From Rikenellaceae bacterium (GTDB lineage: Bacteria; Bacteroidota; Bacteroidia; Bacteroidales; UBA932): a DNA stretch of 9,222 nucleotides. This document shows, in pieces, positions 1-6,488 of this stretch. The position numbers were made by a program, and so were the translations under genes. Location of the stretch: NCBI GenBank assembly GCA_900769385.1, contig CAAGGO010000371.1:1-9222 (forward strand). The letters run 5' to 3'. The notes under the pieces were generated by a model that was not told the origin of the DNA, ran no database searches, and saw only the letters and a list, made by a program, of their open reading frames with translations. How positions within the stretch are numbered: the stretch's first letter is position 1; each line of letters starts with the position of its first letter.

Positions 1-589
1 TCTGCTTCATTTTACCCCCGTCCTGTAAAGTTATGAGGGCAGGGAAGAAACGGTGCATTCCTGTAAACATAGGGAATCTTTTGGCGTATGCTGTCTGGAA
101 AACTTTAAGCGGGCAACCTGTATCAATTGCCTCATCCTTTGTCATGAACCTTCTGAAATTGTTGGCAATCTTTGACTGCAGGTTCTTGAAACCGCTGTCT
201 TTCCTGTTTGCCCTTATTCCCATAACCAGCGGATACTCCTCAACGTGCGGGAGCAGAAGATTGAAATCTTCAGGGGTAGTCTGCAAATCTGCATCAATGT
301 AACCGCAATATTTGGAATGGCAGTTGTCAAATCCGGCCTTTATGGCTCCGCTCAAACCTGTATTCTTTACAAGCGAAATATAATAGAAATCCTTGTTCCT
401 GCCGCAGATCTCCTCCACAAGCTCAAGACCGTTGTCTTTTGAACCGTCATTTATGAAAAGCACACAGGTATCCTTGAAGTGGGCATTTTCAAGATATTTG
501 GCAAAAGCCTTTTCAAGATTGTAGATATTGTCCTCCTCATTGTAGAAGGGTACCAGAATTGTAAAAGTGTATTGTTCAGTCTTGTTCAT
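1..589 (-). CDS. GT2 family glycosyltransferase (DPM1/GtrB-like), 3' end cut by window edge
   Basis: The first 196 residues are visible, and the frame stays open to the left edge. Family 2 glycosyltransferase landmarks appear in order: VPFYNEEDN (13-21) at the first beta strand, NDGSKDNG (47-54) of the nucleotide-sugar site, YIDADLQT (97-104) with the metal-binding DxD (D99, D101), TGCPLKVF (157-164) and GMHRFFPAL (177-185). This set and order match the polyprenyl-phosphate sugar transferases (dolichol-phosphate mannose synthase, GtrB/ArnC-like). They move a sugar from a nucleotide donor to a lipid carrier on the cytoplasmic face of the inner membrane. The C-terminal membrane helices expected in the ArnC/GtrB branch would lie outside the window, so the subfamily is open. 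The start is the first ATG after a run of codons with no alternative start nearby. It lies 126 bases downstream of the Omp85-like gene on the same strand. Confidence 0.9.
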   Translation of the reverse strand, partial: MNKTEQYTFTILVPFYNEEDNIYNLEKAFAKYLENAHFKDTCVLFINDGSKDNGLELVEEICGRNKDFYYISLVKNTGLSGAIKAGFDNCHSKYCGYIDADLQTTPEDFNLLLPHVEEYPLVMGIRANRKDSGFKNLQSKIANNFRRFMTKDEAIDTGCPLKVFQTAYAKRFPMFTGMHRFFPALITLQDGGKMKQ

Positions 590-671
590 CCCAATAATGT
601 TAACTCCCTTTTTCCTTAACAGATTATCCTTGCAAAATGTTAACCATAACCGGACATCCCTTAAGCAAAAT

Positions 672-709
672 CTGTGCAAGATACGGATTTTTTCCCGTTA
701 ACTGTGCAA
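672..709. repeat. Two direct copies of CTGTGCAA, 30 bases apart
   Basis: CTGTGCAA occurs at 672-679 and 702-709, in the gap between the Omp85-like gene and the glycosyltransferase. Read on the minus strand, the copy at 672-679 overlaps TATCTTGC (676-683), a weak match to the -7 promoter box. The spacing is close to three helical turns, so an operator is conceivable. No regulator is identified and chance is not excluded. Confidence 0.3.
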
Positions 710-715
710 ACGGAG

Positions 716-1795
716 CTAAAAAGCTTCATTGATGGAGAAAATAAAGGCATTCTGACCTTTCCTACCAAACCCGTAATCCAATCTCAACTTCAGCTGGTCC
801 GTAACTGCTATTCTTGCTCCAATACCGTAATTTGGCAATGTATTGGCTATATTGAACTTTCCATAATCGCCCCACAAATTGGCACCGCCAACCCAAACGG
901 CTCCACCGATCATCTCCCAAATGCGCTGCCTGAGCTCAAGCTGTGCTGAAACAATGTTGTTGTCCCTGTAGCGTCCATAATGGTAGCCCCTCATTCTCTC
1001 TGTACCTCCAATTGTAGGAAGCATTGTAACAGGCACATTGCCGTATGCAAAAACTGAATACATATCCAAAGCCATCACCCCACCATCCCACACTGGAACA
1101 TAACTGCAAAATTGAAGTGATGTGCTTCCCGACAAATTTGTGTAATTCCTCTGCCTTGCCACAGCATATACTCCACGTGAAGGGGAAATCTTGGAATCCC
1201 TTTTGTCAAACTGGGCAGAAAGTCCATACTCCAGTACCATGGAAGAGAGGTTGCCGTCCTTGAAATTCTCCCACTTCACCTGTTCATAGCCCAAAGAGGG
1301 CCCGAACTTGAAATGCGGAGTAAAATTGTAAAGGGCATCTGCGTGAACTGAAAGTTTTTTCTGGTTGAAACGGCTCCTGTTCGCGGAAATGTTTGCCTGT
1401 CCATATCCCAAGCCCCAATAATATGAAGGGGCATAATTGTAATAGCCGTTATAGATGAAATTCCACTTCCCGTTTTTAGTGGTTGCAGCTCCGTGCCCCC
1501 CAAAAAGAAGATATCCTTTTGAAGTGGCATTGCCTATTAAGGCAAACCCTTTTGAGAAAGTATAGCTGAACGCAACTCCAACACCCATTTCACTTGAGTA
1601 GTGGGGTGCTACATCAAATTTTGCGGCAAACCTTTTGAAAAACGGCTCTTTTTGTGGAATCCTCTTCACTGTTATAACCTGTATACTGTCCTGCCCTGCC
1701 ACCCTGCAAGGGAATGACACAGCAAATGCCAAAAGACAAAAAAGTATACAAATTCTCATTCTCATATTGCCGGTAAACAGTTGGGATATAACCAT
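716..1795 (-). CDS. Omp85-superfamily (BamA/TamA-like) outer membrane beta-barrel protein without POTRA domains
   Basis: This 359-residue protein has a signal peptide, a short linker and then beta-barrel sequence to a C-terminal phenylalanine, the usual last residue of outer membrane barrels. Two Omp85 landmarks are visible: FDKRDSKISPSRGVYA (196-211), a typical strand pair, and GGTERMRGYHYGRYRD (263-278), which contains the conserved RGY of the loop-6 motif. There is no room for POTRA repeats between the signal peptide and the barrel, so this is a barrel-only member and not BamA or TamA itself. Its role is unknown; related short proteins occur widely in Bacteroidota. Start choice is uncertain. 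The N-terminus MVISQLFTGN is polar, and the signal peptide proper begins at M11 (1765) or M13 (1759), so a later start is likely. Cleavage probably falls near VAG|Q (residue 34). The gene starts only 16 bases past the terminator of the Hc1 gene, with no clear promoter between. Confidence 0.8.
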   Translation of the reverse strand: MVISQLFTGNMRMRICILFCLLAFAVSFPCRVAGQDSIQVITVKRIPQKEPFFKRFAAKFDVAPHYSSEMGVGVAFSYTFSKGFALIGNATSKGYLLFGGHGAATTKNGKWNFIYNGYYNYAPSYYWGLGYGQANISANRSRFNQKKLSVHADALYNFTPHFKFGPSLGYEQVKWENFKDGNLSSMVLEYGLSAQFDKRDSKISPSRGVYAVARQRNYTNLSGSTSLQFCSYVPVWDGGVMALDMYSVFAYGNVPVTMLPTIGGTERMRGYHYGRYRDNNIVSAQLELRQRIWEMIGGAVWVGGANLWGDYGKFNIANTLPNYGIGARIAVTDQLKLRLDYGFGRKGQNAFIFSINEAF

Positions 1796-1810
1796 TAATG
1801 CATTGAAAAG

Positions 1811-1842
1811 AAAAAAGTTGTGAGGCTGTCACAACTTTTTTT
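1811..1842 (-). terminator. Intrinsic terminator of the Hc1 gene, usable in both directions
   Basis: A 13-bp perfect stem pairs 1811-1823 with 1829-1841 around the loop GGCTG; the core is AAAGTTGTGA/TCACAACTTT. A-runs on the left and T-runs on the right give U-tracts on either strand. It lies about 20 bases past the Hc1 stop codon. It also sits immediately upstream of the Omp85-like gene, so it probably insulates or attenuates that gene. Confidence 0.8.
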
Positions 1843-1862
1843 CTTCTAAGGGGAACGTAAGG

Positions 1863-2042
1863 TTACTCGCCTTTGCTGGCCTCAATTGAAACTTTTCTAA
1901 ACTCTTTCATCATTTTGCCAATCTCAAGAGCAGATTTTCTAGCACGAGTACCCGCAGCTTTATTACCTTTAACTAGTTGTGCCTCAGCATCTTTAGAGAA
2001 AGCTGCCATTTCTGCGTTAATTTTTTCAATCAATTCTTTCAT
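1863..2042 (-). CDS. Histone H1-like protein Hc1 family (59 aa)
   Basis: The minus strand encodes a 59-residue protein starting MKELIEKINAEMAAF and ending IEASKGE. It is rich in lysine and alanine. The central segment GNKAAGTRARKSALEIGKM (26-44) and the following MKEFRK are the hallmark of the Bacteroidota Hc1 proteins, small basic proteins related to the chlamydial histone-like protein and presumed to bind DNA. The sequence is almost entirely helical-looking, with Glu/Lys alternation in the first 20 residues. The ATG is the only sensible start, and the stop is followed by an intrinsic terminator. It is divergently transcribed from MarC across a 91-base AT-rich gap. On its own strand TAGTTTTT (2085-2092) is a one-mismatch -7 candidate. 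DNA compaction is the family assumption and is not shown by this sequence. Confidence 0.88.
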   Translation of the reverse strand: MKELIEKINAEMAAFSKDAEAQLVKGNKAAGTRARKSALEIGKMMKEFRKVSIEASKGE

Positions 2043-2097
2043 TGCCAGTGTTTTTAATAGGTTAATTTTTATGTGGTTAAAGTTAAAAACTATATTT

Positions 2098-2105
2098 TAT
2101 CTTTG
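2098..2105 (+). promoter_or_regulatory. -7 promoter box of the MarC gene
   Basis: TATCTTTG matches the Bacteroidota -7 consensus TAnnTTTG exactly. It lies 28 bases before the MarC ATG. The -33 TTTG element is not clear; the upstream sequence is simply AT-rich. Confidence 0.7.
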
Positions 2106-2133
2106 CAAGTAAAACAACAAAAAAATTAGTCAT

Positions 2134-2718
2134 ATGAGCTTAGAATTCAGCGTAAAAGAGATTTTGAGCGCCTTTATGGTACTCTTTGCAATCATTGATA
2201 TAACAGGATCAATACCAATCATCATTGAACTTAAGAAGAAAGGGAGTGCAATCAACCCAGTATCAGCGGTTTTGGGCTCAATTGTCGTGTTTATCGCCTT
2301 CCTGTTTGCCGGAGACGGACTTCTGTCACTTTTTGGCGTGGACATACAGTCATTTGCGGTAGCGGGTGCAATAGTGATTCTTGTACTTGCAATAGAGATG
2401 ATTCTTGGTGTTGAACTTATGAAAAATGACGGTCCGGGAGGCAGTGCCACTGTGGTTCCCCTTATCTTCCCCCTTATAGCAGGTGCAGGAACCCTTACCA
2501 CCCTACTTTCTCTTAGGGCAGAGTTCCACATTGAGAACATAATTGTAGCCATTGTCCTCAATATGGCCTTTGTTTACCTGGTTCTTACCAAACTTGAATG
2601 GATTGAGAAAATATTCGGACAAGGAGTAATTTACGTATTGCGCAAATTCTTTGGAATTATTCTTCTTGCAATGGCCGTAAAACTGTTTGTAACAAACATT
2701 TCAACCCTTATAGGATAA
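2134..2718 (+). CDS. MarC family integral membrane protein
   Basis: The 194-residue protein is almost entirely hydrophobic, with about six membrane segments (roughly 8-30, 41-60, 70-94, 106-127, 134-152, 168-188). Family features are IDITGSIPIII (21-31), matching the N-terminal D-x-x-G-x-x-P motif of MarC proteins, LGVELMKNDG (91-100), and VPLIFPLIAGAGTLTT (108-123), which corresponds to the second conserved glycine-rich re-entrant segment. Here GAGT replaces the more usual GPG. Length is typical of the family. MarC proteins sit in the inner membrane. They are often labelled multiple-antibiotic-resistance or amino-acid-transporter proteins, but the resistance role was not upheld for E. coli MarC and the substrate is unsettled. 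It has its own promoter at 2098 and its own terminator at 2737, so it is probably monocistronic. Confidence 0.88.
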   Translation: MSLEFSVKEILSAFMVLFAIIDITGSIPIIIELKKKGSAINPVSAVLGSIVVFIAFLFAGDGLLSLFGVDIQSFAVAGAIVILVLAIEMILGVELMKNDGPGGSATVVPLIFPLIAGAGTLTTLLSLRAEFHIENIIVAIVLNMAFVYLVLTKLEWIEKIFGQGVIYVLRKFFGIILLAMAVKLFVTNISTLIG

Positions 2719-2736
2719 TTGGGGCATACACATGAC

Positions 2737-2770
2737 AAAAAGGGATGATCACGTTGACCATCCCTTTTTT
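2737..2770. terminator. Bidirectional intrinsic terminator between MarC and the AGCS symporter
   Basis: AAAAAGGGATG (2737-2747) pairs with CATCCCTTTTT (2759-2769). After one A-C mismatch the stem extends with TCA/TGA around a CGT loop. T-runs follow on both strands. It lies between the stops of two convergent genes (2718 and 2783) and serves both. Confidence 0.85.
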
Positions 2771-2782
2771 ATTTTCACTGCA

Positions 2783-4201
2783 TCAATCTTCTATTATTGG
2801 AATCTCATCATCTGAATATTCATCCAATCTGTTGCCCCACAAATATTTGTTTGTTTCCTTAATTATCACTCCGCTCAACAAAAGCAATGAAATGAGGTTA
2901 GGGAAAGCCATAAGGGCATTCGCACAGTCCGCAATGCTCCATACCAATGCCAAATCCACATTTGCACCAAGATAAGCTACAACAATCCATATAGCCCTAA
3001 AAGCATAAATGGTTTTTCTTCCGGCAATATATTGGATAGCCTTTTCTCCATAATAACACCATCCCAAAATGGTGGAAAATGTAAATGTAATCAAACCAAC
3101 CACAAGTACAGGGGTTCCCACATACGGAATCTCTGCAAAAGCAAGATGTGTAAGTTTTGCTCCATCAGTTACACTTATATGAGGATATGCAATAATGCTG
3201 CTCACAATTACAAGGCCTGTAAGTGCACATACAACAACTGTATCCCAGAAAGTGGCAGTTGATGATACCATAGCCTGTCTTACAGAGTTTCTGGTCTGTG
3301 CTGCAGCCGCCACAATTGGGGCAGAACCCAAACCCGACTCATTTGAGAACAATCCCCTTGCAATACCAAATCTGGCAGCCATCATAACAGTACTTCCAAC
3401 AAATCCACCCCCAGCTGCCTGTGGAGAAAATGCTGAATCAACTATAAGTGAAATTGCAGCACCAAGATACTCCCAATTGATTATAAGGATAATCACACAC
3501 CCTATAACGTAAAAAAGTGCCATAAACGGCACAAGCGCCTCACAAACCTTAGCAATGGCCTTAACTCCAAATACAACTACCAGAGCAACCAAAGCAGCCA
3601 CCACAATACCCACTGTCTGGGTTGATATACCGGTATACCACTCACCCAACAAACCGGGCTGTGACAACAGGGATGCTATGGCATTTGACTGCACCGAGTT
3701 ACCGATACCAAACGCTGCAAGAGCAGTAAAAATACAGAAAAGGACCGCAAGCCATTTCATTTTAAGACCTCTCTCAAGGGCATACATAGGACCTCCAATC
3801 ATTGAACCGTCCTTTGATTTTACCCTATATTTGATTGCAAGCAGACCTTCACCGTATTTGGTGGCTATACCAAAGAATCCTGCCATCCAGCACCAAAGCA
3901 CAGCTCCTGGACCTCCAAGGGTAATTGCAGTTGCCACACCAATAATGTTACCTGTTCCTATTGTTGCGGCAAGGGATGTTGCCAAAGCACCGAACTGGCT
4001 TACATCACCCGATGCATCTTTATCTTTTGTAAAGGACATTTTAATTGCAGTAAAAATTTTCCTTTGGGGGAATTTGAGTACAACTGTCAAAAACAGATGG
4101 GTTCCAAAAAGAAGAATGATTGTGGGCCAACCCCATAATGCTCCCGACAAGGCATCCACAAAACCTGACAAGGAGAAATGTAGCATTTGCGTAAGCGGCA
4201 T
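2783..4201 (-). CDS. Sodium:alanine/glycine symporter, AGCS family
   Basis: This 472-residue inner membrane protein would bring small neutral amino acids (alanine, glycine or similar) into the cell with sodium. Family signatures are clear: ALATSLAATIGTGNIIGVA (72-90) followed by GGPGAVLWCWMAGFFG (96-111) and the cytoplasmic KYGEGLLAIKYR (115-126), then GGPMYAL (136-142), GIARGLFSNESGLGSAPI (279-296) and GWCYYGEKA (380-388). The many hydrophobic segments fit the roughly 11 helices of the family, and the length is normal. The C-terminus is acidic (DDEIPIIED, 464-472) and cytoplasmic. The exact substrate cannot be told from sequence; family members include alanine, glycine and glutamine carriers. 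It is transcribed alone, divergent from the YbaN-like gene with only 51 bases between the starts, and ends at the shared terminator. TAAATTTT on its strand (4218-4225) is a weak -7 candidate. Confidence 0.93.
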   Translation of the reverse strand: MPLTQMLHFSLSGFVDALSGALWGWPTIILLFGTHLFLTVVLKFPQRKIFTAIKMSFTKDKDASGDVSQFGALATSLAATIGTGNIIGVATAITLGGPGAVLWCWMAGFFGIATKYGEGLLAIKYRVKSKDGSMIGGPMYALERGLKMKWLAVLFCIFTALAAFGIGNSVQSNAIASLLSQPGLLGEWYTGISTQTVGIVVAALVALVVVFGVKAIAKVCEALVPFMALFYVIGCVIILIINWEYLGAAISLIVDSAFSPQAAGGGFVGSTVMMAARFGIARGLFSNESGLGSAPIVAAAAQTRNSVRQAMVSSTATFWDTVVVCALTGLVIVSSIIAYPHISVTDGAKLTHLAFAEIPYVGTPVLVVGLITFTFSTILGWCYYGEKAIQYIAGRKTIYAFRAIWIVVAYLGANVDLALVWSIADCANALMAFPNLISLLLLSGVIIKETNKYLWGNRLDEYSDDEIPIIED

Positions 4202-4220
4202 AGTTTTAAATAGTTTTAAA
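4201..4220. repeat. Tandem 10-bp repeat (TAGTTTTAAA x2) in the divergent promoter region
   Basis: Two perfect head-to-tail copies of TAGTTTTAAA occupy 4201-4210 and 4211-4220. They begin at the last base of the symporter's start codon and reach to within 8 bases of the -7 box of the opposite gene. They therefore sit where a -33 element or operator would be for the plus-strand unit and in the leader of the symporter. Ten-base phasing fits protein binding on one face of DNA, but AT-rich slippage is equally possible. Confidence 0.6.
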
Positions 4221-4228
4221 ATTTAGGT

Positions 4229-4236
4229 TATCTTTG
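4229..4236 (+). promoter_or_regulatory. -7 promoter box of the YbaN-like/M28 operon
   Basis: TATCTTTG is an exact TAnnTTTG match, 16 bases before the ATG at 4253. That implies a leader of only about 10-13 nucleotides. No good TTTG -33 element is visible; the tandem TAGTTTTAAA repeat occupies that position. Confidence 0.75.
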
Positions 4237-4252
4237 CGAATATAAGAAAAAA

Positions 4253-4615
4253 ATGAAAAAATATCTATACATAGGGGCAGCTTTGTTTTGTGTATCAATG
4301 GGAACATTGGGTATGTTCCTTCCAATTCTTCCAACCACACCACTCCTCTTGCTGGCAATATGGTTCTTCATGCGCTCTTCAAAAACAGGGGTAAAGATGA
4401 TATTGCGCAACAGGTTGCTTGCCCCTTACGTACATTCATATTTTTCCAGAAATGGCATACCAAAAGGTAGATTATTGAGAATTTTGTTAACTTTATGGCT
4501 CACTTTAATTGCTGGAATGATGATATACCATAATAATCTGCATGTTATGGCAATTCTGGCAATAGTGGGTATAGGGGTTACAATACACCTTTACTGTAAA
4601 AGAGAAAAAAAATAA
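4253..4615 (+). CDS. YbaN/DUF454 family small inner membrane protein
   Basis: This 120-residue protein has two hydrophobic regions: residues 4-40, probably a hairpin of two helices, and 74-112, probably two more. The conserved DUF454 core is GTLGMFLPILPTTPLLLLA (17-35), followed by the FxRSS element (39-43) at the membrane edge. Length and motif placement fit the YbaN family well. No biochemical function is established for the family. It is the first gene of a likely two-gene transcript; the M28 peptidase begins 18 bases after its stop with no promoter or terminator between. The start ATG sits just after an exact -7 box. The C-terminus KREKK is basic and probably cytoplasmic. Confidence 0.88.
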   Translation: MKKYLYIGAALFCVSMGTLGMFLPILPTTPLLLLAIWFFMRSSKTGVKMILRNRLLAPYVHSYFSRNGIPKGRLLRILLTLWLTLIAGMMIYHNNLHVMAILAIVGIGVTIHLYCKREKK

Positions 4616-4633
4616 CTTAAAAAAAACACTATT

Positions 4634-6250
4634 ATGCGCTATTTAAAACTTTCAGCAGGCGTCCTTGGTCTTTGCCTTATGTGCATGACCGGTGCATTTG
4701 CACAGAAGAATGACCCTGTAATAAAAAAGGTAATTGAGATTGCCAAGACTGACAATCAGACAATGGTACACCAGGATGTACTTTCTAACAGATTTGGAGG
4801 CAGACTTGTAGGTTCTGATGCTTATGAGAATGCAGGTGACTGGATTGAGTACATGTTCAAGAAGTGGGGACTTGAGGTTTGGAAACAGGAAGTGGGTGAA
4901 ATGCCTGTTGGTTTCAACAGAGGCCCTTGGTTTGGAAAAATGCTTGGCGGAAGCGGCCAGACACTTCACTTTGCAACCCCTTCATACACTGCAGGTACAA
5001 AAGGTGTACAGAGAGGCCACGTTGTAAAGGAGCCTAAAACTCAGGCTGAGTTTGACAGAATGATTGGTGTTCTTAAGGGTGCTTGGGTTCTTATTGGCGG
5101 AACCAATTCAGGCTGGCCAATTGACTATTCTGCAAAAGCAGACAGCATCCGTGCTGCAAAAATTGCAAAGAATGCCGAGATAGAGAAAGAGAACAGGGCA
5201 ATTATGGCACACAACAGAGCCAATCCTAATGACAAGAAAGAGCTTAAAAAATATGAATATGAGCCTGCTTTGTTCTACAGACAGATGGTAGATGCAGGTA
5301 TCCTTGGAATTATCCAGTCTTCAAAAATTCCTATCACAGCTTTGTACGACAGAAAGAACTGTATGGATATGACTTGGGAGACCCTTCCTACTACACCGGA
5401 TATCAAATTGAACGAGGACCAGTACAAGGAGATTGAGAAAATGGTGGAGAGAAGGGAGTACTTCCAGCTGGAGTTTGACATCAGAAACCACTTCAAGATG
5501 GGTCCTGTGAAATTCCACAACTACATTGGTGTAATGAAAGGTTCAAAATACCCTAATGAATACGTTCTTGCCGGCGGTCACCTTGATGCTTTTGACGTTG
5601 CTACCGGTGGTGTAGACTGTAACGTAGGTGTTGGTCCTGCTATGGAGGCAGCAAGATTGTTGTCTGCTGCAGGTGCAAAACCAAAAAGAACCATCCTTTT
5701 CTGCGTATGGGCAGCTGAGGAGTTCGGTCTTTGGGGCAGCAAAAAATTTGTTGAGTCAGGCATTGCACCTCTTGCAAACATTGTAAACTACTTCAACAGA
5801 GACGGAGGCCCAACAGTTCCTATGGGAATTACTGTTCCACCTGCAATGTATGAGGACTTTGTAAAAGTTGCTGAGCCTATCAACAGCGTAAACCCTGATT
5901 TCCCTTTCACCGTAACAGAGCGTAAAGGTGAGCCAGGTCCTAAACCTGTTTCAGCAGGCGGTTCAGACCACGCACACTTTGTAATGAACGGTGTCCCTTC
6001 AATCAACTTGAGCTTGGGTGATCCAAAAGGCTACAACTTCAGCTACAACGAGATCTGGCATACAGAGAGAGACCTTTACAACAAGAGCATTCCTGAGTAC
6101 CAGGAGCACACATCAGTTGTAACAGCTATCCTTCTTTACGGCTTGTCAAACCTTGACCACAAATTGGACAGAAAAGGTTTGTACAAAGAGTATGTTACAG
6201 GCAAAGAGGACTTGAGAACTGATGCAGTGAAGAAAATGCAGAAAAAATAA
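4634..6250 (+). CDS. Secreted M28 family zinc metallopeptidase (aminopeptidase/carboxypeptidase type)
   Basis: The 538-residue protein begins with a signal peptide (positive MRYLK, hydrophobic 6-20, likely cleavage AFA|Q after residue 23), so it acts in the periplasm or outside. The C-terminal catalytic domain carries the M28 set: GGHLDAFD (314-321) with zinc ligand H316 and D318, GGVDC with bridging D328, AAEEFGLWGS (360-369) with general base E362 and ligand E363, NRDG with D390, GGSDHAHF (442-449), and IWHTERD (474-480) with the last ligand H476. All expected metal ligands are present. The usual DN after the first motif is DC here. Residues about 125-300 form an insertion between the N-terminal part and the catalytic core, resembling a protease-associated domain around 147-235; it includes a charged KAKI...KELKKYEYE stretch (165-210). 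The enzyme probably trims N-terminal residues or dipeptides from imported peptides, but the substrate is not determined. It is downstream of the YbaN-like gene and ends before a strong terminator. Confidence 0.93.
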   Translation: MRYLKLSAGVLGLCLMCMTGAFAQKNDPVIKKVIEIAKTDNQTMVHQDVLSNRFGGRLVGSDAYENAGDWIEYMFKKWGLEVWKQEVGEMPVGFNRGPWFGKMLGGSGQTLHFATPSYTAGTKGVQRGHVVKEPKTQAEFDRMIGVLKGAWVLIGGTNSGWPIDYSAKADSIRAAKIAKNAEIEKENRAIMAHNRANPNDKKELKKYEYEPALFYRQMVDAGILGIIQSSKIPITALYDRKNCMDMTWETLPTTPDIKLNEDQYKEIEKMVERREYFQLEFDIRNHFKMGPVKFHNYIGVMKGSKYPNEYVLAGGHLDAFDVATGGVDCNVGVGPAMEAARLLSAAGAKPKRTILFCVWAAEEFGLWGSKKFVESGIAPLANIVNYFNRDGGPTVPMGITVPPAMYEDFVKVAEPINSVNPDFPFTVTERKGEPGPKPVSAGGSDHAHFVMNGVPSINLSLGDPKGYNFSYNEIWHTERDLYNKSIPEYQEHTSVVTAILLYGLSNLDHKLDRKGLYKEYVTGKEDLRTDAVKKMQKK

Positions 6251-6270
6251 TCAAAACAAACCATAATGGT

Positions 6271-6305
6271 AAAGGCAGGACAAAATTTACGGTCCTGCCT
6301 TTTTT
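6271..6305 (+). terminator. Intrinsic terminator of the YbaN-like/M28 unit
   Basis: AAAGGCAGGAC (6271-6281) pairs perfectly with GTCCTGCCTTT (6292-6302) around a 10-base loop, followed by T to 6305. It lies 20 bases past the M28 stop codon. Confidence 0.9.
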
Positions 6306-6376
6306 AATTATTCAACATTTCGCATCACACAGTACTGCAACAGCAATGGGTCACAAAATATCATGAGGTGGCGTAG

Positions 6377-6488
6377 GCAATCATTGCAGATGTGCTGTAA
6401 AATTTCCGTGTGTCTGAACAGATGCCTCCACATAGACAAACTGGGGCATCTGTGAGTTAGGAAATTCAGCACAGATGGAATAGATTGC
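6377..6488 (+). other. 112-base imperfect stem-loop: candidate small RNA or MITE-like element
   Basis: The two arms fold back on each other with about 36 pairs. From the base these are 6377-6382/6483-6488 (GCAATC/GATTGC), 6383-6385/6479-6481, 6387-6388/6476-6477, and tandem G-A mismatches (6389-6390 against 6474-6475). Then come 6391-6397/6467-6473 (TGTGCTG/CAGCACA), a TAA bulge, 6401-6407/6460-6466 (AATTTCC/GGAAATT), an internal loop, 6418-6426/6445-6453 (ACAGATGCC/GGCATCTGT), and 6428-6429/6443-6444 with a 13-base loop. Tandem G-A mismatches and an asymmetric bulge are RNA-like. The hairpin that follows has a T-run on the plus strand, which suggests plus-strand orientation. However, TAG flanks both ends (6374-6376, 6489-6491), as a short target-site duplication would. 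No upstream promoter is evident and no known RNA family is recognised. Confidence 0.45.

Noticed and set aside
2130..2561. Open frame of 143 codons on the minus strand
   Set aside because: It is antisense to MarC, has no recognisable motifs and overlaps the MarC promoter side; the plus-strand reading explains the sequence.
3555..4226. Open frame of 223 codons on the plus strand
   Set aside because: It lies wholly opposite the well-supported AGCS symporter, has low-complexity Thr/Ala/Pro-rich composition typical of an antisense shadow, and runs past the symporter's start codon.
6389..6400. Kink-turn suggested by tandem G-A pairs and a 3-base bulge
   Set aside because: In a kink-turn the bulge directly adjoins the G-A pairs; here 7 base pairs separate them.
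6377..6488. Stem-loop as 6S RNA, tmRNA or SRP RNA
   Set aside because: The length and visible features do not match: no GGAA-capped SRP helix, no tag-peptide frame, and too short for a typical 6S RNA. No named family can be supported by eye.
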